From positions 1-39,370 of the forward strand of contig NZ_SMJX01000046.1 in assembly GCF_004348535.1 (NCBI RefSeq): DNA of 39,370 bases, given 5' to 3'. A program made the translations under genes and the position numbers. Under the pieces are notes generated by a model. The model made no database searches and was not told the origin of the DNA. It saw only the letters and a list, made by a program, of their open reading frames with translations. This document shows positions 23,708 to 31,580 of the stretch, in pieces; positions within the stretch are counted from its first letter, which is position 1, and every line of letters begins with the position of its first letter. The stretch comes from Actinomadura sp. KC216 (lineage in GTDB: Bacteria > Actinomycetota > Actinomycetes > Streptosporangiales > Streptosporangiaceae).

Positions 23708-25071
23708 CCCAGGGACTCCAGCCCGGCGGCCACCGACAGCAGGCGCTGCTCGTCGTAGTGGCGGCCGATGAGCTGCACCCCGGCGGGACGGCCCGCGGGC
23801 GCGGTGCCGGGCGGGACGGAGATCGCCGGATGCCCGGTGTGGTTGGCGAGCGACGTCAGCCGGACCATGGCGGCCACGGCGTCCTCGGGACGGCCGCCCA
23901 GATCCACCTCCGTGCGGCCCATCTCGGGCGGGTCGATCGCCATGGTGGGCAGGGCGATCACGTCCACGCCGCTCAGGGCCGCGTCGACCTTGGCGCGCAG
24001 GACGGGACGGCCCCGCTGCGCGGTCAGGTACTCCTCGGTGGTGACGGTCGCGCCGGCGGCGATCCCGTCCCGCATCGGGGCGTTGTAGCGGTTCTCCGAC
24101 GCCCCGAAGCGGCGCAGGTGGTAGGCGGCCATCTCGGCGGACAGCACCGGCCAGTGGACGCCCTTGACCTCCTCCTGGTCGGGCAGCTCGATCCGGAGGA
24201 CCTCGGCGCCCGCGTCGGCGGCGGCGGCGATCGCGGCGCGGAAGTCCGCGAGCAGGTGCGGCTCGACGACGCTCAGGTACTCGTCGGACGGGATCCCGAT
24301 GCGGGTCCCGCCGAGCCCGGCCACCGGGCCCGAGCCGTCGGCCCCGAAACCGGCGCTCCCGGAGCCGTTGACGCCGCTGAGCAGCACGCCGAACATGTCG
24401 GCGACGTCCGCGACGGTCCGGCCGATCGGCCCGGCGTGGTCGAGCGACCAGGCCAGCGGGATGATCCCGTCGGTGGGCAGCAGCCCGTAGGTCGGCTTCA
24501 GCCCGACGACCGCGCAGCACGCCGCCGGGATCCGGATGCTGCCGCCGGTGTCGGTGCCGATGGCCGCGAAGCACATCCCGGACCGGACGGCCGCCGCGGA
24601 GCCGCCGCTGGAGCCGCCCGCCGTCCGGGTCCGGTCGAACGGGTTGCGGGCGGGGCCGAGCGTGGTGAGCGCGAACTCGTCCATGGAGGTCGTGCCGACG
24701 ATCACGGCTCCGGCCTCCTTCAGCGCGCTGACCAGGGACGCGTCCCGGTCGGCGTACTGCCCGGCCAGGACGCGGGAGCCCGCGTCCTGCGGCATCCCGG
24801 CCATCGCGACCATGCTCTTGACGGCGACCGGCACCCCGTCGAGGGGGCTCAGCCGCGCCCCGGCCGCGAGCCGCCGGGCCGCCGCCTCGGCGTCCTGGCG
24901 GGCCCGCTCCGCGCGCAGGTGCGCGAACGCGCGCAGCCCGTCGTCGCCGACGTCGCGCTCGATCGAGCCGAGCGCGGCCTCGACCGCGTCCACCGGGGTG
25001 ATCTCCCCGGCGTCGTACCGGTCGCGCAGCCTGCTGATCGTGCGGCCGTCCTCCGGTGCGAAGGTGGACAT
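23704..25071 (-). CDS. Amidase (amidase-signature family)
   Basis: An amidase-signature hydrolase of 455 residues. The Ser-cisSer-Lys triad is visible: Lys85 in PVAVKSM, Ser154 in TAGGSSGGSAAAV and Ser178 in GTDTGGSIRIPA. The usual start (ISRLRDRYDAGEITPVDAVEAAL) and end (GRPAGVQLIGRHYDEQRLLSVA) are present. It should cut a small amide or carbamoyl compound in the cytosol; the substrate is not readable. A perfect AGGAGG precedes the ATG. It is the last gene of a minus-strand operon behind an amidohydrolase (29 bases away) and a duplicated membrane protein. Its stop overlaps that of the convergent TetR gene in CTAG. Confidence 0.93.
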   Translation of the reverse strand: MSTFAPEDGRTISRLRDRYDAGEITPVDAVEAALGSIERDVGDDGLRAFAHLRAERARQDAEAAARRLAAGARLSPLDGVPVAVKSMVAMAGMPQDAGSRVLAGQYADRDASLVSALKEAGAVIVGTTSMDEFALTTLGPARNPFDRTRTAGGSSGGSAAAVRSGMCFAAIGTDTGGSIRIPAACCAVVGLKPTYGLLPTDGIIPLAWSLDHAGPIGRTVADVADMFGVLLSGVNGSGSAGFGADGSGPVAGLGGTRIGIPSDEYLSVVEPHLLADFRAAIAAAADAGAEVLRIELPDQEEVKGVHWPVLSAEMAAYHLRRFGASENRYNAPMRDGIAAGATVTTEEYLTAQRGRPVLRAKVDAALSGVDVIALPTMAIDPPEMGRTEVDLGGRPEDAVAAMVRLTSLANHTGHPAISVPPGTAPAGRPAGVQLIGRHYDEQRLLSVAAGLESLG

Positions 25072-25100
25072 CGGGACCTCCTAGGTCGTTGCAGTACGGG

Positions 25101-26738
25101 TCACGCGTGCCATACCTGGCGGCCGCCGACCCATGTGGACAGCACCGGGATCTCCGCCAGTTCCTCTGGCTCGGCGTGCAGCGGGTCCGCGCCGAGCACC
25201 GTGAAGTCGGCGAGGCGGCCCACGGTGATCTGGCCCTTGTCGTGCTGCTCGCCGGACGCCGCCGCCGATCCGGTCGTGTAGACCTCCAGCGCCTCGTAGG
25301 GGGTGAGCCGTTCGTCCGCGCCGAGCACGGTGCCGTCCTGCGCGCGCCGCGTGGTCATCGACCGCAGCGCGTACAGCGGCTCCAGCGGCCCGCACGGGTA
25401 GTCGGACGAGCCCGCGACCGTGATCCCCGCGTCGCGGAAGGTGCGGTGCGGGCTGATCCGCTCGGCCCGCTCCCGCCCGTAGTGGCCGACGAGGTTGCGG
25501 CCGTGGTAGGAGATGAACGCGCCGAAGGGCACCGGGATCACGCCCAGCGCGCGGATCCGCGCCACCAGCTCGGGGTCGACCACCGAGCAGTGCTCGATGC
25601 GGTGTGCCTGGCCGGGGCGCGGGGGAGTGGCGGCGATCGCGGTGTCCATGGCGTCCAGGACCTTGGAGATGGCGAGGTCGCCGTTGGCGTGCACGGCGAG
25701 GCGGCTGCCCGCCGCGTGCACCCGGTGGACGACCTCGGCGATCTCCTGGTCCGGCATGACCTGGATGCCGGCGGTGCGCTCGCCGAGCGCGCCGAGGTAG
25801 GGCGTCCGGCACAGGCAGGTGCCGCCGGAGACCGCGCCGTCGGTCATCATCTTCACGCCGGTGAAGCGCAGCATCGTGTCGCCGAACCCGGTGCGCAGGC
25901 CGAGCGCCCGCGCGGGCTCGAAGAACTCGTACCACAGCAGCATCCCGACCCGGGCCGTCAGCGCGCCGGCGTCGCGCGCGGCGTGGTAGAGGGCCCAGTC
26001 GGCGGGGTGGACCATGGCGTCGGTCACCGAGGTGATCCCGGCGGCGTTCATGCGGGACAGCATCCGGCGCAGCGACTCGACGCGCGCCTGGATGGTCGGC
26101 TGCGGGACGAGCGGGGGCCGCGAACCGTGCCCGAGGTAGCCCTCCATCCAGGCCCGCTCGTACAGCACGCCCGTCAGCCGCCCCCCGTTGGCGGCACTGT
26201 CGCGCACGAGCTCGCCGCCGACGGGGTCGGGCGTGTCCTCGGCGTATCCGGCGGCGGCCAGGGCCCGGGAGTTGGCGACCGCGCCGTGGTAGGAGTAGTG
26301 GATGATCAGCACCGGGTGCCGGTCGGAGACCTGGTCGAGCATCGTCCGGTCGACGCTGCGGCCGTCCTGGGTGCGGGAGACGTCGAAGTTGTGCCCGACC
26401 ACCCATTGGCCCTCGGGGGTGCCGGCCGCCCGCTCGGCCAGCGCCCGCCGCACCTGCTCGGCGGTGCCGGTCACGGTCGGCGCGAGGTCGACGTAGAGGC
26501 CGCCGTCGGCCAGCACCGAGGGGTGGGCGTGCGCGTCGTCGAACCCGGGCAGCATCACGCCGTCGCCGAGGTCGACGTCCTCGGCGCCGGGGAACCGGTC
26601 GCGCAGGTCGCGTCGCGCGCCCGCCGCCACGACGCGCTCGCCCAGGACGGCGACCGCCTCGGGCTCGTCGCCGTTCATGGTGATGATCCGGCGCGCCGAG
26701 AAGATCCGGGGGCGCGGACCGGAAACGTTCGGGCTCAT
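25101..26738 (-). CDS. YtcJ-like amidohydrolase (Amidohydro_3)
   Basis: A metal-dependent amidohydrolase of 545 residues. The HxH metal motif is in LPGFDDAHAHP (His70, His72). Further ligands are likely in LAVHANGDLAI, RIEHCSVV and VAGSSDYPCGPLEP. N- and C-terminal strands (AVAVLGERVVAAG; KGQITVGRLADFTVLGADP) build the usual small beta-sandwich. YtcJ-like enzymes hydrolyse cyclic or N-acyl amides; the substrate here is not known. The ATG at 26738 overlaps the stop of the membrane-protein gene as ATGA, so their translation is coupled. With the amidase behind it, two hydrolytic steps could act in series: the first opens or trims an amide, the second releases ammonia or an amine (inference). Confidence 0.92.
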   Translation of the reverse strand: MSPNVSGPRPRIFSARRIITMNGDEPEAVAVLGERVVAAGARRDLRDRFPGAEDVDLGDGVMLPGFDDAHAHPSVLADGGLYVDLAPTVTGTAEQVRRALAERAAGTPEGQWVVGHNFDVSRTQDGRSVDRTMLDQVSDRHPVLIIHYSYHGAVANSRALAAAGYAEDTPDPVGGELVRDSAANGGRLTGVLYERAWMEGYLGHGSRPPLVPQPTIQARVESLRRMLSRMNAAGITSVTDAMVHPADWALYHAARDAGALTARVGMLLWYEFFEPARALGLRTGFGDTMLRFTGVKMMTDGAVSGGTCLCRTPYLGALGERTAGIQVMPDQEIAEVVHRVHAAGSRLAVHANGDLAISKVLDAMDTAIAATPPRPGQAHRIEHCSVVDPELVARIRALGVIPVPFGAFISYHGRNLVGHYGRERAERISPHRTFRDAGITVAGSSDYPCGPLEPLYALRSMTTRRAQDGTVLGADERLTPYEALEVYTTGSAAASGEQHDKGQITVGRLADFTVLGADPLHAEPEELAEIPVLSTWVGGRQVWHA

Positions 26739-27958
26739 ACGAGTCCCGCCGAGTCGAGCAGCTTGAGCACGGGCACTCCGATCGTGGTGATGACGGTCAT
26801 CGACATGACGCTGCCGATGAACGGATGGAAGTCGGCGGGCAGCCGCGCGGCGATCGCGCGGGCGAGCGGCGGGCCGGCGGCGGCCCCGGTGACGGCCGCG
26901 ACCAGGATCGTCGGCCAGCCGCCCTCCATGACGATCACGGCCGCGGGGGCGAACGACACCACCGGCACGAACGTCGGGTACCAGCCGTGGCGCCGCCATT
27001 CCCCGGCCCACAGCCACACGCCGAGGACGGCGGTGAGGATCTGCGCGGTGAGCAGGTCGGGGAACACCCCGCTGCCGTACGCGGGGCCGGTGGTGTTGAC
27101 GGCCCAGGCGAGCACCGCCCCGCCGACCAGGCCCAGGGACGCCCATTCGTTGCCGTAGAACTGCGCCTCGCTGAAGTCCGCCAGGGCCCGGCGCGGCAGC
27201 CACCACTTCGGCAGCTCGTCGCCGTCGCCGTCCGGGTGACGGTCGGGAACCGGGTCGGGCTCGGCGTCGACCCCCTCGCCGGACGGGCCCTCCGGCGGTG
27301 GCGGCGGGAGGGTCATCCAGGGCAGCCCCCGGCAGATGAGGAAGGCGAGCAGGGCGCCCACCCACATGCCGGTGACGTTCCCGATGACCGCCGGAAGGTC
27401 CAGCGGCGTGCAGAAGTGCTCGACGACGAGGATCGACACCGGCGTCGTGAGCACCGCGCCGAGCCCGGCGGCGGTCAGCGCGACCCGCCAGCCCGCCCCG
27501 TACACGAGGACGACCGAGGGCGCCACCGACACGAACGGCACGAACGTCGGCTGCCACAGGTCGGGCGAGAGCGTCCAGCCCCAGAACAGGTTGGACAGCA
27601 GCAGGGAGAGCCCGGCGGCCCCCACGACCCAGGGCCACAGGCCGGTGCCGTAGGAGATGTCGAAGCCCCTGCCCCGCAGCCGGCGCCGGTACGCGTAGTG
27701 CGCGGCGGCGGCGAACAGCAGCAGCCCGATCCCGCCGAGCGAGGTCTTGTAGAACTGCGCCTCGTTGGTGTCGCCGAGGATCCACAGGACCCATTCGCCG
27801 AGCCCGCGCCCCGCCGGGCTCGCCGCCGCGGGCGCCATGCTCGGCAGGCCGTCCTCGGCGGCCCGCATGACCAGGTTGAGGAGCACTGCGCCGCCGCAGA
27901 CGAGCAGCAGCTGGGTCACCAGCCGCGACCGACGCGGTGTGGTCACTTCGGTCGCCAT
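26735..27958 (-). CDS. Internally duplicated polytopic membrane protein, probable transporter
   Basis: A 407-residue membrane protein with two homologous halves. EAQFY at 66-70 recurs at 264-268. WQPTFVPFVSVAPSVV at 135-150 recurs as WYPTFVPVVSFAPAAV at 326-341. Each is followed by a GW-rich helix and a second helix pair (LPAVIGNVTGMWVG and LPADFHPFIGSVMSM). A Pro/Asp/Glu linker (217-250) joins the halves. About 10-12 membrane segments are likely. Internal two-fold repeats are common in transporters, and the gene leads an operon with two amide hydrolases, so import of their substrate is the best guess. I cannot name the family. The ATG at 27958 has GGGAGG nine bases upstream. Operators for the divergent LacI protein lie about 50 bases upstream. 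Confidence 0.75.
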   Translation of the reverse strand: MATEVTTPRRSRLVTQLLLVCGGAVLLNLVMRAAEDGLPSMAPAAASPAGRGLGEWVLWILGDTNEAQFYKTSLGGIGLLLFAAAAHYAYRRRLRGRGFDISYGTGLWPWVVGAAGLSLLLSNLFWGWTLSPDLWQPTFVPFVSVAPSVVLVYGAGWRVALTAAGLGAVLTTPVSILVVEHFCTPLDLPAVIGNVTGMWVGALLAFLICRGLPWMTLPPPPPEGPSGEGVDAEPDPVPDRHPDGDGDELPKWWLPRRALADFSEAQFYGNEWASLGLVGGAVLAWAVNTTGPAYGSGVFPDLLTAQILTAVLGVWLWAGEWRRHGWYPTFVPVVSFAPAAVIVMEGGWPTILVAAVTGAAAGPPLARAIAARLPADFHPFIGSVMSMTVITTIGVPVLKLLDSAGLV

Positions 27959-28007
27959 GGTGTGTGACCTCCCTGGACGGTGCCGGGCCGTGTCCGGCCC
28001 AGCCTAC

Positions 28008-28034
28008 GCAAACGTTTGGCTATAACGTTTGCTC
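28008..28034. promoter_or_regulatory. LacI-type operator pair
   Basis: GCAAACGTTTGG at 28008-28019 is a near-perfect palindrome with the central AACGTT typical of LacI-family operators. A second half-conserved copy, TAACGTTTGC (28023-28032), has its centre 13 bp away. Both lie between the divergent membrane-protein operon (start 27958) and the LacI gene (start 28113). Exact promoter boxes could not be fixed. Confidence 0.72.
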
Positions 28035-28112
28035 AATGAGAAACTGCTAGCCTGGACGCTGTCAAGAGCCGATGCCAGGAAATCGGCCGATGAGCGTGGC
28101 CAGGGAAAACGG

Positions 28113-29204
28113 GTGGTCTTGCAAGGGGCGAGAGATGGGAAGGCCGCCGACCCGGAGCCGGACGGGGCGGACGGTCCCGCGGCGTCCGGCGGACGGGCGA
28201 CGCTGAAGACGATCGCCGAGCTCACCGGGCTGCACGTCTCCACGGTGTCCCGGGTGCTCAACGGCACCACCAGCGGCGCGCGGGCGGCGTCGGCCGCGAC
28301 CGCCGAACGCGTCCGGCAGGTCGCCCTGGAGGTCGGCTACGTGCCCGACATCCAGGCGGCCGGGCTGCGGCGGCAGAGCTCCCGGCTCCTCGGCGTCACG
28401 ATGGCCCGGCTGACCGACCAGGTGCTCGCCACGATCTACGAGGGCGTCGAGCGCTCCGCGACCCGGCTCGGCTTCCACACCATGGTCAGCAACTCCTGGG
28501 ACGACCCCGCCACCCGGCAGGCCCACATCGCGATGCTGCTGTCCCGCCGCGTCGACGCGATGATCTTCGGCGACGCGCACGTGGACGGGGCGTTCCTCGC
28601 CGACTTCGCCGCGCACGGCGTCCCGTTCGTGCTGATCAACCGGCGGGCGGGCGACCATCCCTCGGTCACCTGCGACGACCTGGAGGGCGGCCGGCTCGCC
28701 GCCGAGCACCTCTACGCGCTCGGGCACCGCCGGGTGGGCGTGGTCGCCGGGCTGCCCTACGCCGCCAACGGCATCGACCGCACGACCGCCTTCACCCGCT
28801 ACTTCGCCGAGCGCGGCCACCCCGTGCCGGGCGACCACGTCGTCCACGCGAGCTTCGACGCGGCGGGCGGCGCGCTGGCCGCCGAGAAGCTGCTCGACCG
28901 GAGGCCGCACCCGTCGGCGATCTTCGCGGTGAGCGACTTCGCCGCCATCGGCGTGCTCGGCGTGCTCCGCGAGCGCGGCCTGCGCGCGGGCCGCGACGTC
29001 GCCGTCGTCGGCTTCAACGACGTGCCCATCGCCGCGCAGCTCACGATCCCGCTCAGCAGCGTCCGCAACCCGATGTACGAGGTCGGCGCGCGGGGCGTCG
29101 ACCTCCTCGTCCGCATGATGCGCGGCGAGCCGCCCGAGCGCATCACGCTGGCCCCCGAGCTGCGGATCCGCGAGTCGAGCGCGGCCCCCTACACGGGCGG
29201 CTGA
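28113..29204 (+). CDS. LacI family transcriptional regulator
   Basis: A LacI-type regulator of 363 residues. The helix-turn-helix and hinge read TLKTIAELTGLHVSTVSRVLNG, then VRQVALEVGYVPDIQAAGLRR. A periplasmic-binding-like sensor domain follows (LLGVTMARLTDQVLATIYEGVE, LINRRAGDHPSVTCDDLEGGRLAAEHLYALGHRRVGVVAG, VAVVGFNDVPIA). It starts with about 28 residues of charged leader (PEPDGADG) before the DNA-binding part, longer than usual. GTG at 28113 is chosen, with AGGG seven bases upstream. The AACGTT sites directly upstream suggest self-repression and control of the divergent transporter-amidohydrolase-amidase operon, with the pathway substrate or a breakdown product as inducer (inference). 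Confidence 0.93.
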   Translation: MVLQGARDGKAADPEPDGADGPAASGGRATLKTIAELTGLHVSTVSRVLNGTTSGARAASAATAERVRQVALEVGYVPDIQAAGLRRQSSRLLGVTMARLTDQVLATIYEGVERSATRLGFHTMVSNSWDDPATRQAHIAMLLSRRVDAMIFGDAHVDGAFLADFAAHGVPFVLINRRAGDHPSVTCDDLEGGRLAAEHLYALGHRRVGVVAGLPYAANGIDRTTAFTRYFAERGHPVPGDHVVHASFDAAGGALAAEKLLDRRPHPSAIFAVSDFAAIGVLGVLRERGLRAGRDVAVVGFNDVPIAAQLTIPLSSVRNPMYEVGARGVDLLVRMMRGEPPERITLAPELRIRESSAAPYTGG

Positions 29205-29231
29205 CCGGCCTGCGCTGACCGGCCCCGGCCG

Positions 29232-30674
29232 CTACGCCGGGTTCAGGTCGACCGCCTTCGGCGGGGTGGCGTTGCCCGCGAGGTCGTACCCGATCGCGCA
29301 GTACCGCCACGCCTGCGTCTTGTCGAGGAACGCGGGGATGCGCCGGTACGGCCGGTATCCGGCCGGGTCCGCGCAGTCGATCTCGTCCGGGGCGCCGTAC
29401 TTGATGTCGTAGTGCACGATCTCGAAGATCTGGAAGATCGGCTCCACGGCCCACTGGGTGCCGAGATCGCGGGCGCTCACCACCGGCGCCACCACCGGCG
29501 GGGTGTCGTCGACCTGCACGGTCGTGAACGAGGCGAACCGGGCCGGTACCCACTCCGAGCCCTGGCCGCTCACCACGCACAGGACGTAGAAGTCCTCCCG
29601 GGCCGGCAGCGGGTCGTCGATCAACGGCCTGTCCTCGATGGCGAACGGGCGGCCGTAGCCCGCGGGGTTCCGGCAGTCGGTCCGGCCGAGCGGGCCGGTC
29701 TTGATCCGCGCGTGGGTCCGGCCCCTGGCGTCGAGCGCCGCGTCCCAGCGGGCGCCCTCCGACCGGACGGCGACCCTCGTGTCGGACGGTGCGGCGCCGA
29801 GCCCCGGGTCCAGCCGGCAGGCGAGGTCGTCGAGCGGGCAACCCGCCAGCGGTGCCACGCCGATCGCGTAGGACGTGCCGGGACGGATCACCGCCCCGCC
29901 GGGGCCGATCTCGCAGGGCCGTCCCAGCTTGCACACCCCCGACACGCGGGTCTCGACGGTCGTGTTGAGCACCGCCACGACCCGCCGCCCGTCCCGCTGG
30001 ACGACCAGCCCGCCCGACGAGCCGCCCGCGACGCCCGCGCAGTCGTTGGGGGAGGCCCCGTACCAGACCCAGGGCGACTCGGCCACGTCGGTACGCGTGC
30101 CGCTCCGGCATCGCGAGAGGCGGAGGAACTGCTGGTCCTGCGGGAGGCCGTCCACGGGCGCGTGCACCACCTCGATGGGCGCGCCCTCCGGGGGCGGGGC
30201 CGCCGAGAGCTCCAGCGGGCGGACGTCGATCGCGGCCAGGTCCCCGTAGCTCGCGGCCAGCTCCAGGACGGCCAGATCGACGCCCTTCATGGTCGCGTAC
30301 CGGATCGACGCCACCGGGAACGGCTTGTGCCGGTCGGCGGTGTCGACGAAGTACGCCGGGGTGAACGTCCAGCCGGCGGGCGCGTCCACGCCGGTGCGGA
30401 CGTCGTTGGCCGCGAACCGCCCGACGCAGTGCCCGGCCGTGAGGACCAGCGCGCGCGCCCGCGGATCCGGCGGGCGGGCCGGCGAGACCACCGTCGCCGT
30501 GCACTGGCTCGACGCGTCCAGCCGCCCGACCGGCCGGAAGCGCTCCGCCCCCGGATCGGTGGACCGCAGCAGCGGGGCCTCGCGCTCCGCGGGCGCGGCC
30601 AGAGCCGGGCCGCCCGGCACCGCACCGATCGCGATGGCGGCGATCACCATGATCCGGAGGAGTCGTCGACGCAT
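29232..30674 (-). CDS. Secreted trypsin-like serine protease
   Basis: A secreted protein of 480 residues with a signal peptide (RRRLLRIMVIAAIAIGAVPGGPALA). It carries an S1-like protease domain. The triad is visible: His in LVLTAGHCVG, Asp in KGVDLAVLEL and Ser in VAGGSSGGLVVQ. Paired cysteines (QCTATVV/HC and further ones) fit an extracytoplasmic fold. The last 210 residues form extra domains with regularly placed Cys (RTDCRNPAGYGRPF, EIDCADPAGYRPYRRIP) that look like two copies of one module. Each copy carries a DCxxPAGYxxPF/Y pattern, perhaps binding a surface or substrate. The ATG at 30674 follows GAGG at eight bases. It is convergent with the LacI gene, 27 bases away. Confidence 0.88.
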   Translation of the reverse strand: MRRRLLRIMVIAAIAIGAVPGGPALAAPAEREAPLLRSTDPGAERFRPVGRLDASSQCTATVVSPARPPDPRARALVLTAGHCVGRFAANDVRTGVDAPAGWTFTPAYFVDTADRHKPFPVASIRYATMKGVDLAVLELAASYGDLAAIDVRPLELSAAPPPEGAPIEVVHAPVDGLPQDQQFLRLSRCRSGTRTDVAESPWVWYGASPNDCAGVAGGSSGGLVVQRDGRRVVAVLNTTVETRVSGVCKLGRPCEIGPGGAVIRPGTSYAIGVAPLAGCPLDDLACRLDPGLGAAPSDTRVAVRSEGARWDAALDARGRTHARIKTGPLGRTDCRNPAGYGRPFAIEDRPLIDDPLPAREDFYVLCVVSGQGSEWVPARFASFTTVQVDDTPPVVAPVVSARDLGTQWAVEPIFQIFEIVHYDIKYGAPDEIDCADPAGYRPYRRIPAFLDKTQAWRYCAIGYDLAGNATPPKAVDLNPA

Positions 30675-30776
30675 GCCGCCATCCTCGCCCTTGATCGACT
30701 TCGCCGCCAGGCTAGACCTTCCGCGCCGATTGGGTAGGTGTCCCGGTAGAGGACGACCGACCTGGGACGGCTGATC

Positions 30777-31565
30777 ATGGAGCCGAAGGACAAGATCGAC
30801 ACGACGGTGCCGCATTCCGCGCGCATCTGGAACTTCCTGCTGGGCGGCACCGACAACTTCCCGGTGGACCGGCGGGCCGGTGAGCAGGTCATCGCGGGGT
30901 TCCGGGGCATGGTCGACATGGCCCAGCAGTCCCGCCAGATGCTGCGCCGGGTGGTGCGGTACCTGGTGAGCGAGGCGGGCATCGAGCAGTTCCTGGACAT
31001 CGGGACCGGCCTGCCCACCGTGGACAACACCCACGAGGTGGCGCAGCGGCTGGTCCCGCGGGCCCGGATCGTCTACGTCGACAACGACCCCCTCGTCCTG
31101 ACGCACGCCAAGGCGCTGCTGACCAGCACCCCCGAGGGCGTCACCGACTACATCGAGGCGGACGTCCACGACCCCGACACCATCCTGGCCGCGGCCGCCC
31201 GCACCCTCGACCTCGACAGGCCGGTCGGGCTCATGCTGATGGGCATCCTGGGCCTGGTCTCCGACTTCGACGAGGCGCGGGAGATCGTGGCGCGGCTCAT
31301 GGCGGCGCTGCCGTCCGGCAGCTACCTCGCGGTCTACGACGGCACCGACCGCGATCCGGCCTACACCCGGGCGATCAGCGCCTACAACGCGAGCAGCGGC
31401 GGCGTCGCCTACAACCCCCGCAGCCCGGAGCTGATCGCCCGCTACTTCGACGGGCTCGACCTGGTCGCGCCCGGCGTCGTCCCGGTGACGGAGTGGCGGC
31501 CCGACCCCGGGCACGAGGACGTCCCCGAGGTGTCGTGCTCCGGCGGCGTCGCGCGCAAGCCCTGA
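30777..31565 (+). CDS. DUF574 SAM-dependent methyltransferase, copy 2
   Basis: A 262-residue paralogue of the protein at 15102-15914. It has the same landmarks: SARIWNFLLGGTDNFPVDRRAGEQV, QFLDIGTGLPTVDNTHEVAQR, YVDNDPLVLTHAKALL and ADVHDPDTILAAA. The C-terminal part (YLAVYDGTDRDPAYTRAISAYN) differs more, as expected if the acceptor differs. The acceptor is unknown. The ribosome site before the ATG at 30777 is weak (GGGACGG). It is divergent from the protease gene with about 100 bases between and convergent with the winged-helix regulator, 15 bases away. No functional partner is visible. Confidence 0.92.
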   Translation: MEPKDKIDTTVPHSARIWNFLLGGTDNFPVDRRAGEQVIAGFRGMVDMAQQSRQMLRRVVRYLVSEAGIEQFLDIGTGLPTVDNTHEVAQRLVPRARIVYVDNDPLVLTHAKALLTSTPEGVTDYIEADVHDPDTILAAAARTLDLDRPVGLMLMGILGLVSDFDEAREIVARLMAALPSGSYLAVYDGTDRDPAYTRAISAYNASSGGVAYNPRSPELIARYFDGLDLVAPGVVPVTEWRPDPGHEDVPEVSCSGGVARKP

Positions 31566-31580
31566 CGCCGCGCCGCGACG

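Noticed and set aside
29200..29224. Direct repeat GCTGACCGGCC at the LacI gene end
   Set aside because: An 11-base repeat of simple GC-rich sequence with no element between the copies; likely chance.
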